Shown here: in pieces, positions 1 through 6,540 of the stretch
How the letters are laid out: every line of letters starts with the position of its first letter
Position numbering within the stretch: position 1 is the stretch's first letter
Source: Lachnospiraceae bacterium UBA3801
GTDB lineage: Bacteria > Bacillota > Clostridia > Lachnospirales > Lachnospiraceae
Reading direction: 5' to 3'
DNA: 14,090 bases
Assembly (NCBI GenBank): GCA_002368685.1
Contig: DFEN01000137.1
Span: forward strand, 1-14,090
Translations under genes and position numbers: made by a program
Notes under the pieces: generated by a model
Seen by the model: only the letters and a program-made list of their open reading frames with translations
The model's database searches: none
Told to the model about the DNA's origin: nothing

Positions 1-18
1 ATGAGCCTGGTTTTTTTG

Positions 19-46
19 TGACAAATGTCATATTCACAAACTGACA
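19..46. promoter_or_regulatory. Candidate operator: TGACA/TGTCA half-sites upstream of ABC operon
   Basis: TGACA at 19-23 and TGTCA at 26-30 form a perfect 5-bp inverted repeat with a 2-bp spacer. A third half-site, TGACA, lies at 42-46 and overlaps a -35-like CTGACA (41-46). Dimeric NarL/LuxR-type regulators commonly bind short inverted repeats just upstream of the promoter they control, and a regulator of that class is encoded at the end of this operon. I infer autoregulation. No convincing -10 at the right distance from 41-46 was found, so the transcription start is unresolved. Confidence 0.4.
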
Positions 47-140
47 TGCTTCACTTACATTTTTGTTAGAGAAAGATTAGACTATGAATTGTAAAGAGAA
101 AGTGGCACTAAAACGCACTAACAAAACGAAAGGATAAGTT

Positions 141-1088
141 ATGAGCGAGACAGTAGTAAAAATAAGTAATCTAGTTAAAAGATATAAGGAGCTTATTGCT
201 CTGGACAACTTCAGTTTAGAAATAAAGGAAGGAGAGGTTTTTGGACTCCTTGGACCAAATGGTTCAGGAAAGACAACAACCATTAACTGCCTCCTGTCCC
301 TCCTGGAATATGATAAGGGTGAGGTTGAACTCTTCGGAGAGAAGATGACGCCTAAGAGGCGAGATCTGAAGAAGAGAATCGGAATCGTTTGTCAGAATGT
401 GGCGGTATTTGATGAGCTCACAGTTTACGAGAATATTGATTACTTCTGCGGATTATATATAAAGGATAAGAAAACTAGAAAGCAGTATGTTGAGGAGGCA
501 ATTGAATTCGTTGATTTGAACGACTTCCGAAAGTTCTATCCTAAGAAACTCTCGGGTGGACTTCTCAGGCGACTCAACATAGCATGCGGAATAGCACATA
601 AGCCGGATCTTATAATTCTTGATGAGCCAACAGTTGCGGTGGATCCACAGTCGAGAAACAAAATCCTCGAAGGGGTTGTTGAACTGAATAAAGCCGGTGC
701 GACAATCATCTATACATCGCACTACATGGAGGAAATCGAACAGATATGCTCACGAATCCTCATTATGGATAAAGGTAAAGAGGTCGCCTCAGGAACCAGC
801 GAAGAGCTCAAGGGTCGCATTAAGAATACCGAAAATGTAATCGTAGATATAAAGAAGCTTTCGGAAGAACATATAGAAGCCATTAAAAAGCTTAACCATG
901 TTTATGATGTTAAATACATGAGTGACAAGCTGACCATTAAGTGTAGTGGCGGAAAGCATAATATCACACACGTTATTGAGTACCTGTCAGAGAATAGTAT
1001 CAAATACGAAAGAATCTATTCAGAGCTACCAACACTTAATGATGTATTCCTGGAAATTACTGGTAAAGAGCTTAGAGATAAGGAGTAA
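141..1088 (+). CDS. ABC-2 type transporter ATP-binding protein (LnrL/DrrA-like)
   Basis: Cytoplasmic ATPase of an ABC exporter, 315 residues, that would power the two permeases encoded next. Visible motifs in order: Walker A GPNGSGKTT at residues 38-46, Q-loop Gln85, signature LSGGLLRRL at 137-145, Walker B LIILDEPT at 157-164 with Glu162 as catalytic base, D-loop AVDP at 166-169 and H-loop His194. The signature has Leu where most families have Gln (LSGGQ). The ~100-residue tail after the nucleotide-binding domain is typical of DrrA/NatA/LnrL-type ATPases. The ATG at 141 follows GAAAGGA (128-134) with a 6-nt spacer. The stop is 3 nt before the first permease start. The downstream histidine kinase and response regulator suggest a drug or peptide export or resistance system. 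The substrate cannot be read from the sequence. Confidence 0.95.
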   Translation: MSETVVKISNLVKRYKELIALDNFSLEIKEGEVFGLLGPNGSGKTTTINCLLSLLEYDKGEVELFGEKMTPKRRDLKKRIGIVCQNVAVFDELTVYENIDYFCGLYIKDKKTRKQYVEEAIEFVDLNDFRKFYPKKLSGGLLRRLNIACGIAHKPDLIILDEPTVAVDPQSRNKILEGVVELNKAGATIIYTSHYMEEIEQICSRILIMDKGKEVASGTSEELKGRIKNTENVIVDIKKLSEEHIEAIKKLNHVYDVKYMSDKLTIKCSGGKHNITHVIEYLSENSIKYERIYSELPTLNDVFLEITGKELRDKE

Positions 1089-1091
1089 AAA

Positions 1092-2507
1092 ATGTTTGGA
1101 AGAGTTTTAATTGCACAACTTAAGCTTTCACTCAGGTCGAAGATATATGTCTTCTGGACTCTGGCTTTCCCTGTTATTTTGGGAACCCTTTTCTATTTCG
1201 CATTCTCATCTATCTATGATAGTAATAAGAGCGAGCCTATTCTGGTTGTAGTTGAAGCTGAGAAACAGGCAATTGATGAATATAAGACTATGCAGGCATT
1301 CTCTTATCTTGATAAAGATAAAATGCGTGGCGACCTTGAAGATTATGCAACGGAGGAAGCTACTGCCGAGGCTATGGGTAAGGATTTTGATAAGGAACCG
1401 CCACTTAGTAAAGAAACGTTAGAGGAGCTGGAATCAGTAAAAAGCTTCGATGACATGAAGGGATATGATCTTAGTCTATTTCCGTATGATTATATGTCAG
1501 AGGATAAGTCGCTTATAGAAAATATAACAGTTGATGATCATCCATTCTCAGAAGTGCTGGATAAACTTGAATATGAAGACGGCACAAAAATGATTGAAAA
1601 AGTGAAGGTTTCAAATCATGAGGAAGCAGAGAAGCTTCTGAAAGATGGCGATATAGCTGGAATCATAACAATATCCGGAATGAAGGATATTTATCTGGAA
1701 GTGGCTGGAATGGGTGTAAAACACAGCATTCTTTCAAGTATCATTTCCGAATATAGAGTTCAGGTTGATAAAGCAATAAATACAATTAATGATAATCCGG
1801 ATGATCTGGAAAAATCTGATGACGTGATGGATGAATCTATGGAAAGCTTTGACTTCGTAGAAGAAAAGAGCATGGGTGGTGGTAACAGAGATCCGTTTGT
1901 AACCTACTTCTACAATCTGATAGCGATGCTGGCTATGATGGGTTCTATCGGAACACTTTATTCTATTGTTAGCAATCAGGCTAATCAATCTATGACGGGT
2001 ATGCGCCTGGATGGTTCACCAATTAATAAGGTGCTTCTGGAACTTGCGCAGCTTGCAGCGATTATGATAATTCAAAGCCTCGTAACAGTGATTGCACTTT
2101 CCTTTTACATACTTGTTTTAGGAGTGAATTATGGTGGAGATATAGGTCTGGTTTACTTCACCTCTGTAGCATCGAATCTGGTTGGAATATCTCTGGGATA
2201 TATGGTTGCACATATTGGTAAGTTTGCCCGTGACAAGAAGGAGGCTCTGCTTATGACTATACTTCTCGGAGGAGGCTTCATGGCCGGCCTTATGCTGGGA
2301 GATATTAAGATATGGGTTGAGAAAACTTTCCCGCTCTTCAATAGAATCAATCCATCAGCTGTAATAACCGACGCATTTTATTCACTGAATCTTTTCGGAG
2401 TTGGTCCAAGATATTATAGGTCTCTGGCATATATATTTGGTCTTAGTTTTGTAATGATAATTATCGGACTCTTTCTGTCTAGAAAGAATAGCTATAAGAG
2501 CTTATAG
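1092..2507 (+). CDS. ABC-2 family permease with large acidic extracytoplasmic domain
   Basis: Membrane subunit of the ABC system, 471 residues, of the ABC2_membrane_3 architecture: one N-terminal helix (about 19-39), a long extracytoplasmic segment (about 40-265), then five helices (about 269-292, 318-345, 352-375, 385-402, 443-463). The block at 175-196 (SNHEEAEKLLKDGDIAGIIT) matches the usual 'low-level inhibition' element of such permeases. Residues about 67-165 are an Asp/Glu-rich stretch that makes this subunit about 70 residues longer than the partner permease and than Bacillus LnrM-type proteins (about 390-400, from memory). The ATG at 1092 is 6 nt after AAGGAG (1080-1085), and that site overlaps the end of the ATPase gene, consistent with translational coupling. 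A role in export is inferred from family and context. Confidence 0.9.
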   Translation: MFGRVLIAQLKLSLRSKIYVFWTLAFPVILGTLFYFAFSSIYDSNKSEPILVVVEAEKQAIDEYKTMQAFSYLDKDKMRGDLEDYATEEATAEAMGKDFDKEPPLSKETLEELESVKSFDDMKGYDLSLFPYDYMSEDKSLIENITVDDHPFSEVLDKLEYEDGTKMIEKVKVSNHEEAEKLLKDGDIAGIITISGMKDIYLEVAGMGVKHSILSSIISEYRVQVDKAINTINDNPDDLEKSDDVMDESMESFDFVEEKSMGGGNRDPFVTYFYNLIAMLAMMGSIGTLYSIVSNQANQSMTGMRLDGSPINKVLLELAQLAAIMIIQSLVTVIALSFYILVLGVNYGGDIGLVYFTSVASNLVGISLGYMVAHIGKFARDKKEALLMTILLGGGFMAGLMLGDIKIWVEKTFPLFNRINPSAVITDAFYSLNLFGVGPRYYRSLAYIFGLSFVMIIIGLFLSRKNSYKSL

Positions 2508-2515
2508 GAGGCAAT

Positions 2516-3718
2516 ATGCAAGTATATAAGACGTTTTTCAAAGTGCTTAGAAAATATAAAATGAGCCTGATCATGTATAGTGCGATTATGATATTTATGA
2601 TCTGGATATTTGCCTCTGAGAGCAGCTCAGGAGCAGATGAGATAGTGCAGAAGAAGTACTCCATTCTTGTGGTAGATGAAGACAACTCTGCAATTTCTAA
2701 AGAGTTTGTGAACTACCTGGGAAAGAGGCATAATCTGGATGATGGAAAGTATACAGATGACCAGATAAAGGACTTACTCTTTTACGAAAATATAAGCGAG
2801 TACATCGTGATTCCCAAGGGTTTCGGAGATAACATATCTTCTGTAGTAGAAGCAAAGAAAAATGGTAAGAGCATAAACGAAGAGGATTTGGCGAATATGC
2901 TTCAGGCAACCTATGATGAAGGCATGCCAAGAGGAATCTTCATCAATATGCAGATAAATCAATATCTAAATGCTGTAACCGATTACATGGCTTCGGGTGA
3001 AGAACTGGCGGACGCTTCTAAAAGAGCTGATTCAGCTTTAGACATATCAGAATTTACAACCTTCCAGGAAGAGGAGGTGGATACAAATGCAGTTAAGTAC
3101 ACATCGTTTCTTGTGCTTCCATACGGTATTCTTTCTATAATCTTCTCCGGAGTAATACCTGTAATTATTGCATTTAATGAAAAAGAAAAGAAGAACAGAA
3201 CAAACGTTTCTTCTATAAAGCTTACTTCGAGAAATATATCACTTATTCTTGGTGCGGCAACAGTTGCATTTGCGGTAGCGACGGTATTCATAATTGTAAT
3301 CACATTGAAAAATGGAGCCGGGGTTGCTTTTACCTCCTCCTGGTGGTTATCGGTGCTTAATACTTATATCTATACTATTACAGCAACGCTATTGCTATCA
3401 ATGCTTACCAGTTTCCCTATTCTGATTTCGAAGGGATCAACAAATGCGGCTTCCTTCATTACAGTGATAATCGGTCTATCCTTTGCTTTCCTGGGCGGAA
3501 CCTTCGTTGATCTGGATATTCTTGGCGAGGGAGTTGCGAAGGTTGGAAGGTTCATTCCAAATTATTGGTACAGTGTTGCATGTAAGAAGATATGGTATGA
3601 CGGGGCAGGACTTACCGACCTTATTGGATGCTATGGTCTGCAGCTGCTCTTTGGAGTTGTTTGTTTAACAGTGGGGCTTGCAGTCACAAGATATTACGGC
3701 AATAAGGCGAGCGCTTAG
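2516..3718 (+). CDS. ABC-2 family permease, second subunit
   Basis: Second membrane subunit, 400 residues, presumably forming a heterodimer with the 471-residue permease. An N-terminal helix at about 16-34 is followed by an extracytoplasmic domain (about 35-195) and five helices (about 198-220, 241-263, 280-302, 311-330, 366-390). The early KKYSILVVDEDNSAISKEF (46-64) is the typical 'VVDED' start of the soluble domain in this family. GRFIPNYWYS near 344-353 is the usual conserved segment before the last helix. TAGGAGG (2505-2511) supplies the ribosome binding site and contains the stop codon of the preceding gene, so the two permeases should be made together. The spacer to ATG is 4 nt, slightly short. 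Two unequal permeases plus one ATPase match LnrLMN. Confidence 0.9.
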   Translation: MQVYKTFFKVLRKYKMSLIMYSAIMIFMIWIFASESSSGADEIVQKKYSILVVDEDNSAISKEFVNYLGKRHNLDDGKYTDDQIKDLLFYENISEYIVIPKGFGDNISSVVEAKKNGKSINEEDLANMLQATYDEGMPRGIFINMQINQYLNAVTDYMASGEELADASKRADSALDISEFTTFQEEEVDTNAVKYTSFLVLPYGILSIIFSGVIPVIIAFNEKEKKNRTNVSSIKLTSRNISLILGAATVAFAVATVFIIVITLKNGAGVAFTSSWWLSVLNTYIYTITATLLLSMLTSFPILISKGSTNAASFITVIIGLSFAFLGGTFVDLDILGEGVAKVGRFIPNYWYSVACKKIWYDGAGLTDLIGCYGLQLLFGVVCLTVGLAVTRYYGNKASA

Positions 3719-3736
3719 AGAAGGATACGACTACTG

Positions 3737-3742
3737 TATAAT
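3737..3742 (+). promoter_or_regulatory. Possible internal -10 box before histidine kinase gene
   Basis: A perfect TATAAT lies in the 60-nt gap between the second permease and the kinase. The best -35 at 17-bp spacing, CTTAGA (3714-3719), matches TTGACA at only three positions. A weak internal promoter could supply basal kinase and regulator before the operon is induced. This is inference from one motif. Confidence 0.3.
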
Positions 3743-3778
3743 GTTGTCGGCAAAAAGGAAAACTGATATACTGATTGC

Positions 3779-4918
3779 ATGAACAGGATAATTGATAAAA
3801 TAATAATACTTGCTATATCACTTTATGCTGTGAGCTCTATGCTCGGTGGGACGGCATTTATGATATGCATATATGCAGCAATTATTTTCAGCGCACTTAA
3901 TTATTATCTGATTCGCGGAGAAAAATCGAACAATTCGATGAAACCAGAGTCGGGTGGTGAATGGTGCGCTTTTTTCCTTGAAATAATTGTGGCAGTAATA
4001 GCTGTTTTCTATGCTCCTGCTGTATCGCTGGTTCCGATTGTGATTTACGATAGTACCAGAAGCAGAAACTATATAGCGGGTGTTTTATCTGTGATAACTG
4101 TTATAAATTCCTTTCTTGAATATGGGCCATACAGAACTTTATTTATTATACTTATTTCAGTCTTGGCTATAATTCTATCAATTAAGTCGGAGAGACTAAG
4201 TATTCTATCAAAGGATTACAGAAGAATCAGAGATGACAGTGCTGAGAAGAATACCAGACTCCAATCTCAGAATATGGAGCTGATAAATGCTAGAGACACA
4301 GAGATATATAATGCTCAGCTCTCAGAACGTAACCGAATCGCAAGAGAGATTCATGACAATGTAGGTCACACACTGTCGCGTGCCATACTTCAGATGGGAG
4401 CGCTGCTAGCGATTCATAAGGAGGAACCGGTTCATGGACAGCTGGAGGAGGTTAGACAAACTCTTGATAGTGCAATGAATAATATAAGATCAAGTGTGCA
4501 TGACTTACATGATGACTCGATAGATGTGAAGGCCAGCATTGGTCAGATGGCGGAACTGCTTAAGCCTAATCACAATTTGAATGTGGATATTGATATTGGA
4601 AATAATATGGCTCGTCCGGTTAAGTACGCTGTAATCGGAATCACAAAGGAGGCTATATCTAACATTAATAAGCATAGCAAGAATAAGGATGTTACTATTT
4701 CTCTAAATGAGCATCCATCCATGTATCAGCTCGTGATTCATGATTATGACGGCTCTAATGAGAATGCGGAGCAAAAGAAGAGCTCTTCTGATTCAGCTTC
4801 AGACCATGAGGTTGGAATGGGACTTGAAAACATCCGTAGCAGAGTCGAATCAGTTAATGGAACACTTACCATATCGACAGATAATGGTTTCAGAATATTT
4901 GTATCTATTCCTAAATAA
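3779..4918 (+). CDS. Sensor histidine kinase, NarL/DesK (HisKA_3) type
   Basis: Membrane sensor kinase, 379 residues, predicted to autophosphorylate and pass phosphate to the regulator encoded next. The first ~135 residues hold several hydrophobic helices (about 5-44, 61-90, 98-134) with almost no extracellular loop, as in intramembrane-sensing kinases. A coiled-coil linker follows (about 136-183). The HisKA_3 dimerisation box ERNRIAREIHDNVGHT has phosphoacceptor His192. The HATPase domain has an N-box TKEAISNINKHS at 289-300 and a G-box GMGLENIRSRV at 346-356. The D-box is degenerate (HDYDGSN, 321-327), and a Ser/acid-rich insert (about 328-343) lies between it and the G-box. No Shine-Dalgarno sits at a normal distance: AAGGAA at 3755-3760 is 18 nt from ATG, and the in-frame stop TGA at 3764 excludes an upstream start. 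Low translation is possible. Confidence 0.93.
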   Translation: MNRIIDKIIILAISLYAVSSMLGGTAFMICIYAAIIFSALNYYLIRGEKSNNSMKPESGGEWCAFFLEIIVAVIAVFYAPAVSLVPIVIYDSTRSRNYIAGVLSVITVINSFLEYGPYRTLFIILISVLAIILSIKSERLSILSKDYRRIRDDSAEKNTRLQSQNMELINARDTEIYNAQLSERNRIAREIHDNVGHTLSRAILQMGALLAIHKEEPVHGQLEEVRQTLDSAMNNIRSSVHDLHDDSIDVKASIGQMAELLKPNHNLNVDIDIGNNMARPVKYAVIGITKEAISNINKHSKNKDVTISLNEHPSMYQLVIHDYDGSNENAEQKKSSSDSASDHEVGMGLENIRSRVESVNGTLTISTDNGFRIFVSIPK

Positions 4919-4933
4919 GAAAGGGAGAATGAA

Positions 4934-5566
4934 ATGAAGGTAGTAATAATTGATGATGATAAGCTGGTAGCTGCGTCTCTTAAAACAATAGTTGAATCTG
5001 ATCCCGAGATAGAGGTTTTGGCGACAGGTTCCTCAGGACAGGAGGCGATTGACCTTTACAATAGACATAATCCCGATGTTCTTCTTTCGGATATTCGTAT
5101 GGAGGGAATGACGGGTCTAGAGGCTGGGAATAAAATACTTAGCCTTCATCCAGATGCAAAGCTTCTCTATCTTACAACCTTTAATGATGATGAATATATA
5201 GTTAAAGCGCTTTCAATTGGAGCAAAGGGATATATAATCAAGCAGGATTTTGATTCTATCATTCCGTCTCTTAAGGCGGTCAACAGTGGTCAGTCAGTAT
5301 TCGGAAATGAAATAACCGAGAAGCTTCCGAATATTTTGAGTAATAAGGAAACGGAAAGTACAAGCTTTGACTTTACGGCCTTTGATCTAACTGATCAGGA
5401 TGCGGAAATAGTAAAGTGTGTTGCAGAAGGGTTATCAAATAAGGAGATAGCGGATAAGCTATTTTTATCCGAAGGAACAGTCAGAAATTATATCAGTAAC
5501 ATTTTATCTAAGCTGGATCTGAGAGATAGAACAAATCTGGCGATATTCTATTATAAGAATATGTAA
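4934..5566 (+). CDS. LuxR/NarL-family response regulator
   Basis: DNA-binding response regulator, 210 residues, the partner of the kinase 15 nt upstream. The receiver domain (1 to about 120) shows the acidic triad D7-D9, phosphoacceptor Asp53 in LLSDIRMEGMTG, Thr81/Thr82 and Lys103. The C-terminal LuxR/GerE helix-turn-helix (about 152-205) contains the typical EGLSNKEIADKLFLSEGTVR segment. The ATG at 4934 is preceded by AAGGGAG. Being last in the operon after the ABC genes, it most likely activates this same operon, perhaps through the TGACA/TGTCA sites at 19-46. That link is inferred. No terminator is visible after the gene, so read-through into the next unit is possible. Confidence 0.95.
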   Translation: MKVVIIDDDKLVAASLKTIVESDPEIEVLATGSSGQEAIDLYNRHNPDVLLSDIRMEGMTGLEAGNKILSLHPDAKLLYLTTFNDDEYIVKALSIGAKGYIIKQDFDSIIPSLKAVNSGQSVFGNEITEKLPNILSNKETESTSFDFTAFDLTDQDAEIVKCVAEGLSNKEIADKLFLSEGTVRNYISNILSKLDLRDRTNLAIFYYKNM

Positions 5567-5588
5567 TCTTTTAATCTGTGTATTAAAA

Positions 5589-5597
5589 TGTTATAAT
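5589..5597 (+). promoter_or_regulatory. Extended -10 promoter of the second unit
   Basis: TG-N-TATAAT (TG at 5589-5590, TATAAT at 5592-5597) is a perfect extended -10 for the housekeeping sigma factor. The -35 at 17-bp spacing (TTTTAA, 5569-5574) is weak, which an extended -10 can tolerate. Transcription would start near 5604, about 50 nt before the first gene of the unit. The leader contains a 9-bp direct repeat and a small hairpin (5613-5626). Confidence 0.6.
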
Positions 5598-5601
5598 AGA
5601 T

Positions 5602-5640
5602 ATCAGTTTTATGCGCTAAAAAGCGTCAGTAATCAGTTTT
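5602..5640 (+). repeat. Direct repeat ATCAGTTTT x2 flanking a small hairpin
   Basis: ATCAGTTTT occurs at 5602-5610 and again at 5632-5640, exactly 30 bp apart (about three helical turns). Between them GCGCT-AAAA-AGCGT (5613-5626) can form a 5-bp hairpin with one G-T pair. The element lies between the promoter and the first ribosome binding site. It may be an operator or a leader RNA element, or coincidence in AT-rich sequence. No T-run follows the hairpin, so it is not a terminator. Confidence 0.35.
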
Positions 5641-5655
5641 TGGAGGGTTATATAA

Positions 5656-6042
5656 ATGGGAGAATTGGTATTTAGAGATAGAAAGAGAAACTGGTGTGGA
5701 CTTCCTTGGTCCTTTACTATTTATAGCTTCGATGAAGAGAGAATATTCATCGAGAGTGGAGTCTTTACAAAGAAAGAGGACGAGGTGAGACTTTACAGAG
5801 TCCTGGATATATCCCTTACCAGATCCTTTATTCAGAGAATATTCAAGATGGGCACTATTACAATAGACAGTTCTGATAAGACATTGAAATGCTTCCAGTT
5901 GAAGAATATCAAGAATTCAAGAGAGGTTAAGGAGCAACTGTCACAGCTTGTTGAGGAGGAACGTCAGCGTAAGAGAATCACCGGTCGTGAATATATGGTT
6001 GATCACGATCATGACGAATTCGATGAGGATCATTATCATTAA
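5656..6042 (+). CDS. Bacterial PH-domain (bPH_2/YdbS-like) protein with His/Asp-rich tail
   Basis: Small soluble protein, 128 residues, without signal peptide or membrane helix. Residues about 15-100 read as a pleckstrin-homology-like fold of the bPH_2 (DUF304) type: a beta-rich stretch with IFIESGVFTKKEDEVRLYRV (30-49), the DISLTRSFIQRIFKMGTITI segment (51-70) and a C-terminal helix KNIKNSREVKEQLSQLVEEE. In other bPH_2 proteins the domain is often attached to membrane helices; here it stands alone. The last 13 residues (116-128) contain four His and five Asp/Glu residues and might bind metal ions. TGGAGG (5641-5646) lies 9 nt before ATG. It is first in a unit with a lipoprotein, a zinc-ribbon membrane protein and a TPM protein, suggesting a membrane-associated role. 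The assignment is by sequence character; the molecular function is unknown. Confidence 0.75.
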   Translation: MGELVFRDRKRNWCGLPWSFTIYSFDEERIFIESGVFTKKEDEVRLYRVLDISLTRSFIQRIFKMGTITIDSSDKTLKCFQLKNIKNSREVKEQLSQLVEEERQRKRITGREYMVDHDHDEFDEDHYH

Positions 6043-6084
6043 TTACTTTTTAGTTTTAGAGGTTCATTTATAAGGAGTACAGTT

Positions 6085-6288
6085 ATGAAGAAGATATTAG
6101 TTATGGGCGTTCTTCTGATTATGTGTCTCGCATCACTTACAGCCTGTGGTAAGAAGAAGGCTACGAATCCGGTTGTTGAGGATGCTCAGCTTGGAGTTCA
6201 GCTGGAGGATAAGGCGCGTGATGTTACTGGTCAGCAGGAAGAACAGGCTGAAGATGCAGATAAAATGTTAGATAAGACGGGAGAATAA
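6085..6288 (+). CDS. Small putative lipoprotein
   Basis: A 67-residue protein with a lipoprotein signal peptide: MKK start, hydrophobic core (about 4-18) and lipobox LTAC with the lipidated Cys21. The mature part is only 47 residues, highly charged and acid-rich (QEEQAEDADKMLDKTGE at the end), with no recognised domain. It would be tethered to the outer face of the cytoplasmic membrane. AAGGAG (6072-6077) lies 7 nt before ATG, and the gene is 42 nt after the PH-domain gene. In this unit it may be the extracytoplasmic component of the assembly. No homologue is recognised and the function is unknown. Confidence 0.8.
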   Translation: MKKILVMGVLLIMCLASLTACGKKKATNPVVEDAQLGVQLEDKARDVTGQQEEQAEDADKMLDKTGE

Positions 6289-6325
6289 ACCGTTAGTATA
6301 GATTGAATAATAAGGAGGATTTTAA

Positions 6326-6487
6326 ATGGCAGGATTAGATGATCTTAAGAATGTAGTAGACAAGGCTGGAGACGTTGCCAAGAAGGCAGAGGATGCAGCT
6401 AAGAAGGCTGGAGTTACAGAGAAGGATGTTGAGAAGGCTAAGGACAAGGCTGTTGATATAGCTAAGGACTTAATCAATAAGAAGTAA
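6326..6487 (+). CDS. Small Lys/Ala/Asp-rich helical protein (53 aa)
   Basis: A short reading frame of 53 residues, from ATG 6326 to TAA 6485-6487, with a strong ribosome binding site (AAGGAGG at 6312-6318, 7-nt spacer). The product begins MAGLDDLKNVVDKAGD and is almost all predicted helix: 13 Lys, 12 Asp/Glu and 10 Ala, with no Cys and no aromatic residue. Small hydrophobics recur every three to four positions (L4, L7, V10/V11, A14, V17/A18, A21, A24/A25, A28), giving an amphipathic face. The pattern resembles LEA-like stress proteins and MT0933-type small proteins in composition only. It has no signal or membrane segment. The strong RBS, clean stop and position between the lipoprotein and zinc-ribbon genes argue that it is real. 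Function unknown; a membrane-surface or partner-binding helix is a guess. Confidence 0.8.
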   Translation: MAGLDDLKNVVDKAGDVAKKAEDAAKKAGVTEKDVEKAKDKAVDIAKDLINKK

Positions 6488-6490
6488 TAA

Positions 6491-6511
6491 TTCAACCTAT
6501 TAATAGTTGAA
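6491..6511. repeat. Near-perfect palindrome before zinc-ribbon gene
   Basis: TTCAA and TTGAA flank the perfect palindrome CTATTAATAG, with one extra C on the left. It lies in the 53-nt gap between the 53-residue gene and the zinc-ribbon gene, ending 19 nt before the GGAGG (6531-6535). It could be an operator or a weak hairpin (TTCAAC/GTTGAA, six pairs) affecting mRNA processing. It lacks the GC-rich stem and T-run of a terminator. Confidence 0.35.
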
Positions 6512-6540
6512 GGTACTATATTAATCACGGGGAGGAAGAG

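Noticed and set aside
1..18. GCCTGG followed by seven T, possibly the tail of a terminator of an upstream gene.
   Set aside because: The left arm of any hairpin would lie outside the window, so it cannot be tested here.
63..97. Several -10/-35-like words before the first ABC gene (TTGTTA at 63-68, TATGAA at 83-88, TAAAGA at 92-97).
   Set aside because: The spacings (14 and 23 bp) are wrong for a housekeeping promoter, so no promoter was called.
5613..5626. Hairpin GCGCT-AAAA-AGCGT considered as a terminator for the first unit.
   Set aside because: The stem is only five pairs, no T-run follows directly, and it lies after the promoter of the next unit.
6326..6487. The 53-residue protein considered as an antitoxin (MT0933-like).
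   Set aside because: Resemblance is limited to Lys/Ala/Asp composition, and no toxin-like gene adjoins it.
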